Positions 43,881 to 52,384 of a stretch of 64,000 nucleotides of DNA are shown in pieces. A program made the translations under genes and the position numbers. Where the stretch lies: the NCBI GenBank assembly GCA_964536135.1, contig CAZHVM010000002.1, positions 10,489 through 74,488 of the forward strand, given 5' to 3'. The notes beneath the pieces were generated by a model. That model worked only from the letters and a program-made list of their open reading frames with translations, was not told the DNA's origin and did not search any database. The stretch comes from JAKPKF01 sp964536135. GTDB lineage: Bacteria; Patescibacteriota; Dojkabacteria; SC72. Numbering within the stretch: the first letter of the stretch is position 1; every line of letters starts with the position of its first letter.

Positions 43881-43949
43881 ATTCCACTCATCATTCGCAC
43901 ATTAACAACTAGCGTATTATATCCAAAAAATTTCCTTAAAGGAGGAGAG

Positions 43950-44564
43950 ATGAAAAAGCTCATAGCTTTAGTACTCGTTGCCTTGTTTGTTCTTGCACTT
44001 AAGCCCCTAACGGCAATGGCTATTTCCAGCAATGTTTGTCCGGAAGGTGGGGCGTGGATTAAGGCCGATGGCCTTTCTGGGCTTTCATACACATACACAG
44101 CTCCAGAAGGCAAATTGATTGCAGAATCGTGCTACAAAGTTGGCAGTCACGATCCAGTATTTGCTTCATATAATCCGGCATTAGCTTCTGTAACTGTTGT
44201 TTCAGAGCTCTTTAACTCACCAGGTGGTGTAACATGCACGGCTCCAGGAGTTCCAGAACCAGGCTGTTCCTACCAGGAACTAAGTCATGCATCATTTAGA
44301 TTAATTGACGATCCTGGGACCGAAACTCCTACAGAGACTGAGACTCCTACAGAGACTGAGACTCCTACAGAGACTGAGACTCCCACAGAGACTGAGACTC
44401 CTACGGAAACAACTACTGTAACACCAGGACCACCCAATAAGACAGAAACCCCCGTTGTTGAAGTTGAAGTTAACACAGGTGGTGAATTATTGGCTCCAGG
44501 GCTTACATTGATTGGTCTACTCGGGATCGCTGGGATACAGCTAATTGGAAGGAGGAAAAAATAA
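43950..44564 (+). CDS. Secreted TPTETE-repeat surface protein with C-terminal LAPG/membrane anchor
   Basis: A 204-residue protein. The start at 43950 has a strong AAAGGAGG (43938-43945) 4 nt upstream, and gives a good signal peptide (MKKLIALVLVALFVLALKP). A cysteine-bearing domain (NVCPEGGAWIKADG ... CSYQELSHASF) is followed by a TPTETE spacer, then GGELLAPGLTLIG, a hydrophobic helix and GRRKK. That tail resembles a sorting signal with LAPG in place of LPxTG. The next gene encodes a sortase, so this is its likely substrate. Confidence 0.65.
   Translation: MKKLIALVLVALFVLALKPLTAMAISSNVCPEGGAWIKADGLSGLSYTYTAPEGKLIAESCYKVGSHDPVFASYNPALASVTVVSELFNSPGGVTCTAPGVPEPGCSYQELSHASFRLIDDPGTETPTETETPTETETPTETETPTETETPTETTTVTPGPPNKTETPVVEVEVNTGGELLAPGLTLIGLLGIAGIQLIGRRKK
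44325..44407 (+). repeat. 18-bp tandem repeat coding TPTETE
   Basis: Four units of ACTCCTACAGAGACTGAG starting at 44325, 44343, 44361 and 44379 plus a partial fifth at 44397, with one C/T change. It forms a Pro/Thr/Glu spacer that would hold the surface domain away from the membrane. Confidence 0.9.
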
Positions 44565-44581
44565 GGAACATATTCTCTGTC

Positions 44582-45262
44582 ATGTTAGTTTTTGCTCTGA
44601 TAGGAGTATACTTTCTCTTCCAAGAGGATAGACCTCCGACAAAACCTCCAGAGATAGCTGTACAAAATCCCACACCATTTCAACCGATACTAAATACTTC
44701 TGAGAAAACGGAAACCCCTGCATTAACAGCGATACCAACTCCGACAGAAATCCCAATACCATTTGAAGTAGCACTCTCTTCTGGCAACCCCATGAAGATA
44801 GAGATTAAAGGCTCTTCAGTCTTGGAGAGATTCTCCAAACAGGGGATATCCTTGAAGGAGCTGTATGTTGTTGACTGTAAGGGATGCACTTTCCAAGAGA
44901 TAGACAAGGTTCTTGGGAGCGCTACAGTACCGGAATGGATTGCTGTAAGGGACTACGTTGGGGACACTACCGTTCTCTACGTACACTCGAGCTGGCATAT
45001 CCAATATGGACCATACCTTGGAGAAATTTTCCGTAGGATTGCCAGAGAAGAAGAACTCAAAGAAAAGGAAATATGTTTCAATGAGGTCTGCTTCTTAATC
45101 ATGGACACTCATGCTCTAGAGAGTAAAAAAGTCGTTGGACAAATACCCGTTTCGTCGTTCTTCGAATCGCAACCAAACCAAGTGATAATTGTCACTTGCG
45201 ATTCGTACACGATACCGGGAGTTCCAACACCCAAAATGCTTATCCAAGTAATACCACGCTAG
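44582..45262 (+). CDS. Class E/F-like sortase
   Basis: A sortase-like protein with an N-terminal membrane helix, a Pro/Thr linker (about 18-60) and a catalytic domain. Counting from the ATG at 44582, the histidine is H135 in VLYVHSSWH and the cysteine C206 in VIIVTCDSYT. The arginine that usually follows on the next strand reads lysine (PKMLIQV, K218). The ATG has no good ribosome-binding site; AAGGAGG (44549-44555) is ideally spaced (5 nt) from an in-frame ATA at 44561, overlapping the previous stop, which would add MRNIFSV before the helix. It follows its probable substrate directly. Confidence 0.7.
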   Translation: MLVFALIGVYFLFQEDRPPTKPPEIAVQNPTPFQPILNTSEKTETPALTAIPTPTEIPIPFEVALSSGNPMKIEIKGSSVLERFSKQGISLKELYVVDCKGCTFQEIDKVLGSATVPEWIAVRDYVGDTTVLYVHSSWHIQYGPYLGEIFRRIAREEELKEKEICFNEVCFLIMDTHALESKKVVGQIPVSSFFESQPNQVIIVTCDSYTIPGVPTPKMLIQVIPR

Positions 45263-45269
45263 TTGTAGT

Positions 45270-45323
45270 GTGCTACAAAAGAGGAGGTCTTTTCGACCAA
45301 AAACAAAGACCTCCTCGTAGCAC
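45270..45323 (+). terminator. Large hairpin after the sortase gene (no U tract)
   Basis: GTGCTAC (45270-45276) and GAGGAGGTCTTT (45281-45292) pair with AAAGACCTCCTC (45305-45316) and GTAGCAC (45317-45323), 19 bp with a 4-nt AAAA bulge. No T run follows. It separates the island from the GH3 gene. Confidence 0.5.
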
Positions 45324-45351
45324 CCCCACATATGCTACAATGATATGTACC

Positions 45352-46482
45352 ATGACACAGACATCAAAACTGTTTACATTCATCATCCTTTTCATCTGTT
45401 CTTTCTTAATTGCATCATATTTTCTCTTTTCTAAATATCTAGATACAGATATAAAAAAACAAAGAGAGGAAATAATACAATTAAAAAATTCTGAGACATT
45501 ACTATCACAAATGACTCTTGAAGAAAAAGTAGGCCAGATGTTTTTAATGGGATTCTGGGGTACAGAACCAGACTACTACATCACAAAGATGATTAAAGAA
45601 CGTCACATTGGTGGAGTAATCTTGTTTAAGTACAATGCAAAAGACAAAGAACAGTTAATTCAGCTCTCAGAAAGCCTCCAACTACTCAGCGAGAAAGTTC
45701 CACTATTCATATCCATAGATCAAGAGGGTGGAATAGTATCTAGGCTAGGAACAGATATCGTTTCTGAAATCATTCCCCAAAGTGAGATTAAAACAGAAAA
45801 AGAAGCATACAACATATCTAAAAAAAGAGCTAAAGAATTAAAAGATTTAGGAATATCTATGAACTTCTCTCCTGTTTTAGATAATATCCAGAAAGAGGAT
45901 TCATTCTTATATGACAGATCCTTTAGAACAGATATATCTTCACTCGGGAGTAAGATGATCTCTGGGTACACAGACGGAGAAGTCATAGCCGTGCCTAAAC
46001 ATTTTCCAGGTCATCCAGACAACCTAACTGACTCACATGAAGCTCTCCCTGAAGTAAATATCTCTCAGACAGAGTTTGATGAATATGCCTCTCAGTTTAA
46101 AGAGATAGTTCTCAATGAAGACACCCAAGCCATTATGGTTGGACATATTCTCTTTAAACAAATAGATGCGAAAAATCCTTCATCCCTTTCTTCAAAAATT
46201 ATTAACGAAATACTACGAAAAGAATATGGATTTAACGGCGTAGTAATAACAGATGACATGCAAATGGGAGCACTAACAGAAAGCTATACTATCTCAGAAG
46301 CTGCCCTAAAAGCAGTAACTGCAGGCAATGACATACTAATATATTCTGGAGAACCAGAACAACAGGCACAGGCATACAACACAATTCTTAATGCAGTTAA
46401 AAATGGAGAAATTGCTGAAGAGAGGATAAACGAAAGCGTACTAAGAATACTTACATTAAAAGCAAATATATTTAATTTGTAA
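45352..46482 (+). CDS. Glycoside hydrolase family 3, NagZ-like beta-N-acetylhexosaminidase
   Basis: A 376-residue membrane-anchored GH3 enzyme removing N-acetylhexosamine, probably from peptidoglycan fragments. An N-terminal helix (LFTFIILFICSFLIASYFLF) anchors it. Family blocks are MTLEEKVGQMFLMGF, FISIDQEGGIVSRLG, AVPKHFPGHPDNLTDSHEALP (general acid dyad loop) and VVITDDMQMGAL, whose aspartate is the nucleophile. The start at 45352 is chosen because a TACAAT box (45336-45341) ends 10 nt upstream; a longer frame reads into the sortase end and its hairpin. It precedes a small secreted protein. Confidence 0.88.
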   Translation: MTQTSKLFTFIILFICSFLIASYFLFSKYLDTDIKKQREEIIQLKNSETLLSQMTLEEKVGQMFLMGFWGTEPDYYITKMIKERHIGGVILFKYNAKDKEQLIQLSESLQLLSEKVPLFISIDQEGGIVSRLGTDIVSEIIPQSEIKTEKEAYNISKKRAKELKDLGISMNFSPVLDNIQKEDSFLYDRSFRTDISSLGSKMISGYTDGEVIAVPKHFPGHPDNLTDSHEALPEVNISQTEFDEYASQFKEIVLNEDTQAIMVGHILFKQIDAKNPSSLSSKIINEILRKEYGFNGVVITDDMQMGALTESYTISEAALKAVTAGNDILIYSGEPEQQAQAYNTILNAVKNGEIAEERINESVLRILTLKANIFNL

Positions 46483-46493
46483 CACCTTAGGTT

Positions 46494-46889
46494 ATGCAGA
46501 AGAAACTGGCAATACTATCCCTAATTATTTTGTTATCTCTACTTGCTCTAACTGGTATCTGGGCACTGTTCATTAAAAAAGACGGCACAGACGCTACAAA
46601 CGATTGGAAAACATTAACAGAAGATAATATAACTCTCACATATAAATACTCCGGAATTAATATATGGGAATACAATATCAAAGGGCAACTCCCAAATCCG
46701 TGCCATAGTGCGCAGGTAGATGCACTAGTTGCAGAAAGCTACCCAGAACAGGTAACTGTCAAAGTAGATATTAAAGAGAACAAAAGTACAGATACTGCAT
46801 GTATACAGGTTATACAGGAATTGGATATAGATGGAGAATTTAACGCTTCGCAAAAAGCTATCGTAACCTTACAAGTTAACAAAAACTAA
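46494..46889 (+). CDS. Small membrane-anchored extracytoplasmic protein, unknown
   Basis: A 131-residue protein with an N-terminal membrane helix (LAILSLIILLSLLALTGIWALF) and a beta-rich outer domain with two cysteines (LPNPCHSAQVDAL and DTACIQVIQEL) that could form a disulphide. No family is assigned. It starts 11 nt after the GH3 gene, so is probably cotranscribed, and ends before the promoter of the sigma factor gene. Confidence 0.55.
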   Translation: MQKKLAILSLIILLSLLALTGIWALFIKKDGTDATNDWKTLTEDNITLTYKYSGINIWEYNIKGQLPNPCHSAQVDALVAESYPEQVTVKVDIKENKSTDTACIQVIQELDIDGEFNASQKAIVTLQVNKN

Positions 46890-46915
46890 CCTTTTTGGTA
46901 TACTACCCCCCATAT

Positions 46916-48313
46916 ATGGGGCAAATGACTTTAGAGCTAGGTAATACTTCATTAGATTATCTAGCTGAGTCCGTTAATATTCTTGCGCAGGAACCATCCT
47001 TAAAAAAGGAGGATCTTGCAAATATAGAAAGCATCAGAAACAATATTGAGACTGAATTAATAGGGCTTAATGGCCAAAAACCTCCTCAATACTACATTAC
47101 ACAAAAACTTGGCTATTCCTTTAACCAAAATCAACCTCAAAATATCAAAACTGAATGCCTAGAAGGGATCACTACCAACGATATGGCAAAACTACTCTTT
47201 CTTCACTCTAAAGGTATACTTATTAGTAAAATCGTAAGAAATACTGGTATATTTCAATACTATTTGAAAGATATCGTTGAGAAAACATATCTTTATGAAC
47301 ATTACAATCTAAATACAAAGAATCTATTACTTTACAGACCAGAGCTCCTTGAATTCCCAGATGAAGAAATAGAAGAAGAAATAAACGAGAATCAGGGGAA
47401 AGAGCCTTTCTCACAAGAATGTAGAAATCTCATAGACAAACTTCAGGAAGAATATACATCTGATACAAAGCACAAACTTTTAACAGAAGATGATGAGTTC
47501 ATTCTATTTAAGGGGCTTGAAGATATTCGTAAGAGTTTAAAAGCAAAAGATGAGCTATTACAGTACAAAAAAGAAATATCTGAAGTAGTAGTTAAATATA
47601 ATAAGAGATTAGTTTACCATGTAGCAAGACCATACTTATCACTAGTCGCTTACGAGGAAAAGCAGGCAAGAGAAGATATTATATCGTTAGGGATAGAGGG
47701 ATTACATACAGCTATTCGTAAATTCGACTACAAAAGAGGTTTCAAATTTTCTACATTTGCAACTGGGTGGATTAGACAAAATATAGGAAGAAGACAACAT
47801 GAATTCTTTGGAGCCATTAAGGCACCATACCATACAATCAGAAAAAATACCTCCTACCAAAAAGAGAAAGCTCTTCTTATGAATACACGACAGGATATTA
47901 CTTTTGACGATGTATGGAAATCATTATTAGAGAAAGGTGTAGTAAGCAATGATGAACAGGAAGTATATAAAGCTATCATTGATTCTAAAAATATGCTCTC
48001 TCTAAATCAACCTACAGAGACAAGAGATGATGAAGAAGAACTAATTGATTTCTTTCCATCAGAATGCAAAACTGTTGAAGAAATAGTTTACAATAAAATC
48101 TTCTATGAAAAGATCTTGCTTGCAATTGAGCAACTACCTACATCCAAAAAACAGATACTAAAACTGATGTACAATCATGATAGACCATTGAAGCTTTCAG
48201 AGGTAGCAAAAGAGATGGGAATATCTGTTAAACTCGCAAGCCACAAAAGACGAAAAGCCATAGAGCAACTAAAGAACACACCCCTTATTAAATCTTTGAA
48301 ACATGACCTCTAA
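46916..48313 (+). CDS. Sigma-70 family RNA polymerase sigma factor with unusual N-terminal half
   Basis: A 465-residue sigma factor. Region 2 is clear: YNKRLVYHVARPYLSL, then DIISLGIEGLHTAIRKFDY and GFKFSTFATGWIRQNIGR (DNA melting and -10 contact). Region 4 is QLPTSKKQILKLMYNHDRPLKLSEVAKEMGIS with a helix-turn-helix. LLTEDDEFILFKGLEDI may be region 1.2. The first 170 residues are unlike region 1.1 of RpoD and include a helical stretch (MAKLLFLHSKGILISKIV). A TATACT box (46899-46904) lies 11 nt before the ATG at 46916. Whether it is the main sigma factor cannot be told. Confidence 0.85.
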   Translation: MGQMTLELGNTSLDYLAESVNILAQEPSLKKEDLANIESIRNNIETELIGLNGQKPPQYYITQKLGYSFNQNQPQNIKTECLEGITTNDMAKLLFLHSKGILISKIVRNTGIFQYYLKDIVEKTYLYEHYNLNTKNLLLYRPELLEFPDEEIEEEINENQGKEPFSQECRNLIDKLQEEYTSDTKHKLLTEDDEFILFKGLEDIRKSLKAKDELLQYKKEISEVVVKYNKRLVYHVARPYLSLVAYEEKQAREDIISLGIEGLHTAIRKFDYKRGFKFSTFATGWIRQNIGRRQHEFFGAIKAPYHTIRKNTSYQKEKALLMNTRQDITFDDVWKSLLEKGVVSNDEQEVYKAIIDSKNMLSLNQPTETRDDEEELIDFFPSECKTVEEIVYNKIFYEKILLAIEQLPTSKKQILKLMYNHDRPLKLSEVAKEMGISVKLASHKRRKAIEQLKNTPLIKSLKHDL

Positions 48314-48331
48314 AAGCTAGTATAATATACT

Positions 48332-49711
48332 ATGCTAACAAAATCAGACTACATCACATACCTTGATTCTCCTTTACACCTCTGGGCACTTAAGAACAAT
48401 CAATACGAAAAACGACTTTTAGATTTTGACAAACATCTCATAAAACAGGGATACGAAGTAGAAACCCTTGCAAGAGAGTATGTAAAAAAATATATTTCAA
48501 AGAGTGTACAATACCAAAAAATATACCAAACAGACGATCTTTTTGCACGAGCAGATATTGTTGTTGGAGAAGATATATATGAAGTAAAGAGTGAGACAAA
48601 AATATCCAATGAAGATAAAGCAGATATATCTTTTCAGTACTATTTAGCTAAAACTCTTCGTAGGGTAGAGAATATATATTTAATACATCTAAATCCAGAT
48701 TACATACTTCAAAAGAAGTTAGATTTAAAAGAGTTGTTTGTTGTAGAAGATATGACTCAATATGCAAAAGACAAATGGAATTACACAGAAGCAACTGTTG
48801 CAGAAGCACTTCTAGTTGCAAATAAAGAGAATCCACAAGGTTTAAGATCCTGCTACAATCCACATACATGTCCATCCAAAGCACTTTGCTTCCCAGATAC
48901 TCTTCCAGAGTATTCCATCTATGATGTTTCTAGAATTAGTAAGAAAAATATTGATACACTCAGAGAGATGGGTATCATAGACATGCGCAATATCCCATCT
49001 GAATTTAAAATAGCTACAAAGCAAAAAATGCAAATTGAAGCTACAAAGAAAGACAAGATTGTAATAGATGAACAAAAGATACACTCTGAGTTAGATAGTT
49101 TAGAATTTCCATTATATTTCTTAGATTACGAAACGTACTCTTGGGCTGTACCACAATTTGAAGGACACAAGCCATACGAAAATGTAGTATTCCAATTCTC
49201 CCTACATGTACTCAAAAAAAGGAATGGAAATCTTGGACACTACGAATACATTTCTATTACAAAAAAAGATCCCATCGCAGACATTCTTACAACCCTTAAA
49301 GATGTAATAGGGGATAGTGGAAGTATCCTTGTGTGGAATAGAACATTTGAGAAAGGATGTAACAGTGAGATGGCTAGAATATATCCAGAATATGAACAAT
49401 TTCTTTTAAATATGAACAGAAGAATTTATGATTTGGGAGATATATTTAAATACCAAATGTATGTGGATCCTAAATTCAAAGGAAGCTGGAGTATCAAGAA
49501 TATACTGCCGGTATTAGCACCTGATCTTAGTTATCACGACATGGAGATAGGCAAAGGAGATGAGGCAATGGTTAATTGGTATCGCTTATCTTACGAAAGG
49601 CAATCTCAAGAGGATACTCCGATTACAAAAAAGAACCTTCTGAAGTACTGTGAACTTGATACTTACGCTATGTACAGGATATATGATTATCTTGTATCTA
49701 AAGTGTTTTAG
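48332..49711 (+). CDS. DUF2779 nuclease-like protein (PD-(D/E)XK plus RNase H-like domains)
   Basis: A 459-residue protein of the DUF2779 family (PF11074). The N-terminal half carries a RecB-like nuclease core (LFARADIVVGEDIYEVKSETK) and a cysteine set (CYNPHTCPSKALCF) that may bind an Fe-S cluster or zinc. The C-terminal half is a DEDD-type fold: FLDYETYSWAVPQFEG, FQFSLHVLKK, VWNRTFEKG and LKYCELDTYAMY. Such proteins are often near defence or repair loci, but the role is not established. TATAAT (48321-48326) ends 5 nt before the ATG. Confidence 0.8.
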   Translation: MLTKSDYITYLDSPLHLWALKNNQYEKRLLDFDKHLIKQGYEVETLAREYVKKYISKSVQYQKIYQTDDLFARADIVVGEDIYEVKSETKISNEDKADISFQYYLAKTLRRVENIYLIHLNPDYILQKKLDLKELFVVEDMTQYAKDKWNYTEATVAEALLVANKENPQGLRSCYNPHTCPSKALCFPDTLPEYSIYDVSRISKKNIDTLREMGIIDMRNIPSEFKIATKQKMQIEATKKDKIVIDEQKIHSELDSLEFPLYFLDYETYSWAVPQFEGHKPYENVVFQFSLHVLKKRNGNLGHYEYISITKKDPIADILTTLKDVIGDSGSILVWNRTFEKGCNSEMARIYPEYEQFLLNMNRRIYDLGDIFKYQMYVDPKFKGSWSIKNILPVLAPDLSYHDMEIGKGDEAMVNWYRLSYERQSQEDTPITKKNLLKYCELDTYAMYRIYDYLVSKVF

Positions 49712-49758
49712 AGATATAATCACTCCGATTCAAAATACTAATAACAGGAGAGTGAGAA

Positions 49759-50007
49759 ATGTTGTTTGGAAGATTTAACACGGAAGAAGAAGCAATAGAG
49801 TGGGCGTCGGAAGTTCTAACATTAGAAATTCCGTTCTGTCCCGAGATTATGGAAGAGAAAGTTATGAAAGCCATAGAGATATTACTAACTTATCTTCCAG
49901 ATCCACAGGTAGGGATTAAATACAAGGGTCAAATTTTTCTAAAAGAAAAATACCAAGCTCTTTGTCCCTCTCCTGAGCAAGTTTTAGCACTTATACAAAA
50001 TCAGTAA
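49759..50007 (+). CDS. Small hypothetical protein with Shine-Dalgarno site
   Basis: An 82-residue soluble protein, mostly helical, starting MLFGRFNTEEEAIEWASEV. No family recognised. AGGAG lies 8 nt before the ATG, a ribosome-binding site rare in this window outside the 43-45 kb island, and a strong hairpin follows the stop. It may be a recent arrival or a highly translated small gene. Confidence 0.55.
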   Translation: MLFGRFNTEEEAIEWASEVLTLEIPFCPEIMEEKVMKAIEILLTYLPDPQVGIKYKGQIFLKEKYQALCPSPEQVLALIQNQ

Positions 50008-50017
50008 TTTGTTTCAA

Positions 50018-50066
50018 ATACAGGAAGGTTAAACCTTCAAAATAATCTTCCTGTATCTATTTCCTT
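50018..50066 (+). terminator. Terminator after the 82-residue gene
   Basis: ATACAGGAAG (50018-50027) pairs with CTTCCTGTAT (50047-50056), followed by a T-rich stretch. A smaller GAAGGTT/AACCTTC hairpin can form inside it. Confidence 0.6.
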
Positions 50067-50118
50067 TTTCCATTCTTCTATGTACAATAAAATATAGTAA
50101 TTTATATTTTTATTTCGT

Positions 50119-50853
50119 ATGAAGAAAGACCTCATTATTAAGTTGGCCGTTACAGTATCTGTAATTGCTATGTTCGTAGTAAATGCACTAGCAAATATTT
50201 TACCAATTAATGGCATGACAACTGGTGCACTCTCTGACGCTATTCCTATCTACTTTGTTCCTGCAGGATATGTATTTTCAATCTGGGGATTAATATATGC
50301 TGGATTAGTAGTATATATGATTTCAATGTTTACCAATTTCACGAAAGAAGATAAAGCGATATATCCATGGGTAATAGTAAGTAGCCTAGCAAATACAGCT
50401 TGGATATTCCTTTGGCATTACCAACTAGTATATGTATCTGTAATTGCAATGGTTATTATTCTTGCAAGCCTTATCGCTATCTCAACAATACTTGGTAAAA
50501 CAAAGAAGGGTTCTTTGCTTAAGACTCTTCCTTTCAATATATACCTCGGTTGGATATCTGTTGCATCAATCGCGAATATATCTGCAGCATTGTATGTAGC
50601 GAATTGGAATGGATTCGGTATATCACCAGAAATTTGGTCAGCTATAATGATTGCTATTGCAACAGGACTTGCCGTATATGCAATATTTAAAAAGACATAC
50701 TCTTACTCGCTTGTAATCCTCTGGGCAATCATTGGTATACTTGTAAAATTTTCAGGATTATCCAATCCCGTAGAAATAGCATCTACCCTTGGGATCTTGG
50801 TAATAACAAGCATAATTGGATTCAGATTATATTTCGGAACAAAAGTTGAATAA
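50119..50853 (+). CDS. TspO/MBR-like tryptophan-rich sensory membrane protein
   Basis: A 244-residue protein with about seven membrane helices. The block PAGYVFSIWGLIYAGLVVY and the later NTAWIFLWHYQLVYVS match TspO/tryptophan-rich sensory proteins, whose bacterial members bind porphyrins or tetrapyrroles. It is longer than the typical five-helix, 160-residue TspO, and has extra C-terminal helices. It sits alone, convergent with the ABC-F gene 1 nt away. Confidence 0.75.
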   Translation: MKKDLIIKLAVTVSVIAMFVVNALANILPINGMTTGALSDAIPIYFVPAGYVFSIWGLIYAGLVVYMISMFTNFTKEDKAIYPWVIVSSLANTAWIFLWHYQLVYVSVIAMVIILASLIAISTILGKTKKGSLLKTLPFNIYLGWISVASIANISAALYVANWNGFGISPEIWSAIMIAIATGLAVYAIFKKTYSYSLVILWAIIGILVKFSGLSNPVEIASTLGILVITSIIGFRLYFGTKVE

Positions 50854-50854
50854 G

Positions 50855-52357
50855 CTATATTAGCCCAACTCTATCTATGTACTCTTCCTTATAATATCCA
50901 AGGTATTCCTCTGGCATTAATAGGACTTTATCTACGCCTAAATCTCTGACAAATTTTGGCTCATGACTAACTAATATTATTGTTCCTTTGTAGCTTTTTA
51001 ATGCTTCCAACAATATCCTCTGCGAATCTGGATCCAAGTAAGTAGTAGGCTCATCTAAAAGTAAAACATTGTAACCACCTGCAAAAAGCTTCGCTAATGC
51101 TAATCTCGTTTTCTCCCCACCAGAAAGAGTAGAAACCTTTTGATTTACCATATCTCCTATTATTAAGAAACTTCCTAAGAACTTTCTCTTATCGATCGTC
51201 CCCCAATCTAAATGTGAGACATTTTCTAAAACAGTTTTTTGGTAATCCAAATCCTCATTCTCTTGAGAGTAGTATCCCACCAAAGTATTGTATCCCCATT
51301 TGTATGTTCCACTATCTTGTTTTAATCTTCCTGCCAATATTTTAAGCAAAGTAGTCTTACCAGCTCCATTTTTTCCTATAACTGCAAAACGATCATATCT
51401 CTGGATATTTAAAGATATATCCTTTAGAACCTCTTTACCCTTAATATATGCTTTTGATATATGGTCAACATCTAAAACAAGTTTGTTGCTTTGCTTAGGG
51501 ACAGGGATATGTAATTGCATCTTTTTTCCTTTAGCCATATTTTCTTTTAGTTTTTGAACTCCTGCTTTTAATTCTCTAGCTTGTTCAAACTTTCTCGCAG
51601 ATTTTCTTTTCTCTTTTGTACTCTTTCTGCTTGAAAGGCCTTGTGCTAATTCAAAAATCTTCTTTGCTTTTCTTTCTTCTTGTAAAAGTTGTTTAACAAG
51701 AAATTCATCTTTTAAAGCTTTAACTTCTAAAAAATGATCGTAGTTACCCTTATAAGACTCGATTGAATGAGTTCTTTCATTTAAATACCAGATTCTCGAT
51801 ATTCCCTTATTCATTAATCTTAAGTCGTGAGACACTACTAGTACAGCTTTCGGATATGTATTTAGATATCTCATAAGCCACTCTGCAGAAGGTATATCCA
51901 AGAAGTTTGTAGGTTCATCCAATATTAACAGGTCTGCTTTTTCAAGAAGTATTTTAATTATTTCTACCTTAATCTTTTGTCCTCCAGAAAGTTCAGCTAA
52001 CTTACTATCACAATCTTTATCTTCCATTTTAAGATTATTTAGAAACTTCTTTATTTCCCATTCTTCTACATCTATGTCCTTCTCGATGACAAGATATTCT
52101 CCAATTGTTAAATCGGTAAAATTGTTTATATCCATTTCCTTATGAGTTTCCTGTGCGAGATACGAGACCGTACCTCTGAAAGAGGTATAACCCAAATCTG
52201 CTTCTTCAAGACCAGCGATTATTTTTAAGAGCGTAGATTTTCCGGCACCATTAACACCAACAAGTCCAACTTTCTCATTTGATGTTAAAGTTAGAGAGAT
52301 ATCTTTGAGTATTTGTTTGTTACCTTTATTTAAGGTTATGTTATTTATATTCAACAT
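50855..52357 (-). CDS. ABC-F family ATP-binding protein
   Basis: A 500-residue soluble protein with two ABC ATPase domains. The first has GVNGAGKSTLLK, LSGGQKIKVEI and LLILDEPTNFLD; the second has GKNGAGKTTLLKIL, LSGGEKTRLALAK and LLLDEPTTYLD. The linker is basic and helical (ERKAKKIFELAQGLSSRKST). ABC-F proteins act on the ribosome E site, in translation or antibiotic protection. The ATG at 52357 is preferred over that at 52366, which overlaps an extended -10 box (TGATATAAT, 52365-52373 minus strand) lying 7 nt upstream of 52357. Confidence 0.93.
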   Translation of the reverse strand: MLNINNITLNKGNKQILKDISLTLTSNEKVGLVGVNGAGKSTLLKIIAGLEEADLGYTSFRGTVSYLAQETHKEMDINNFTDLTIGEYLVIEKDIDVEEWEIKKFLNNLKMEDKDCDSKLAELSGGQKIKVEIIKILLEKADLLILDEPTNFLDIPSAEWLMRYLNTYPKAVLVVSHDLRLMNKGISRIWYLNERTHSIESYKGNYDHFLEVKALKDEFLVKQLLQEERKAKKIFELAQGLSSRKSTKEKRKSARKFEQARELKAGVQKLKENMAKGKKMQLHIPVPKQSNKLVLDVDHISKAYIKGKEVLKDISLNIQRYDRFAVIGKNGAGKTTLLKILAGRLKQDSGTYKWGYNTLVGYYSQENEDLDYQKTVLENVSHLDWGTIDKRKFLGSFLIIGDMVNQKVSTLSGGEKTRLALAKLFAGGYNVLLLDEPTTYLDPDSQRILLEALKSYKGTIILVSHEPKFVRDLGVDKVLLMPEEYLGYYKEEYIDRVGLI

Positions 52358-52384
52358 AACCGCCATTATATCAGGTGAAGACCT

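Noticed and set aside
44325..44407. CRISPR-like or satellite repeat
   Set aside because: The 18-bp units are contiguous without spacers and keep the reading frame as TPTETE.
45196..45351. N-terminal extension of the GH3 enzyme
   Set aside because: It overlaps the sortase end and a large hairpin; the -10 box at 45336 and the signal helix support 45352.
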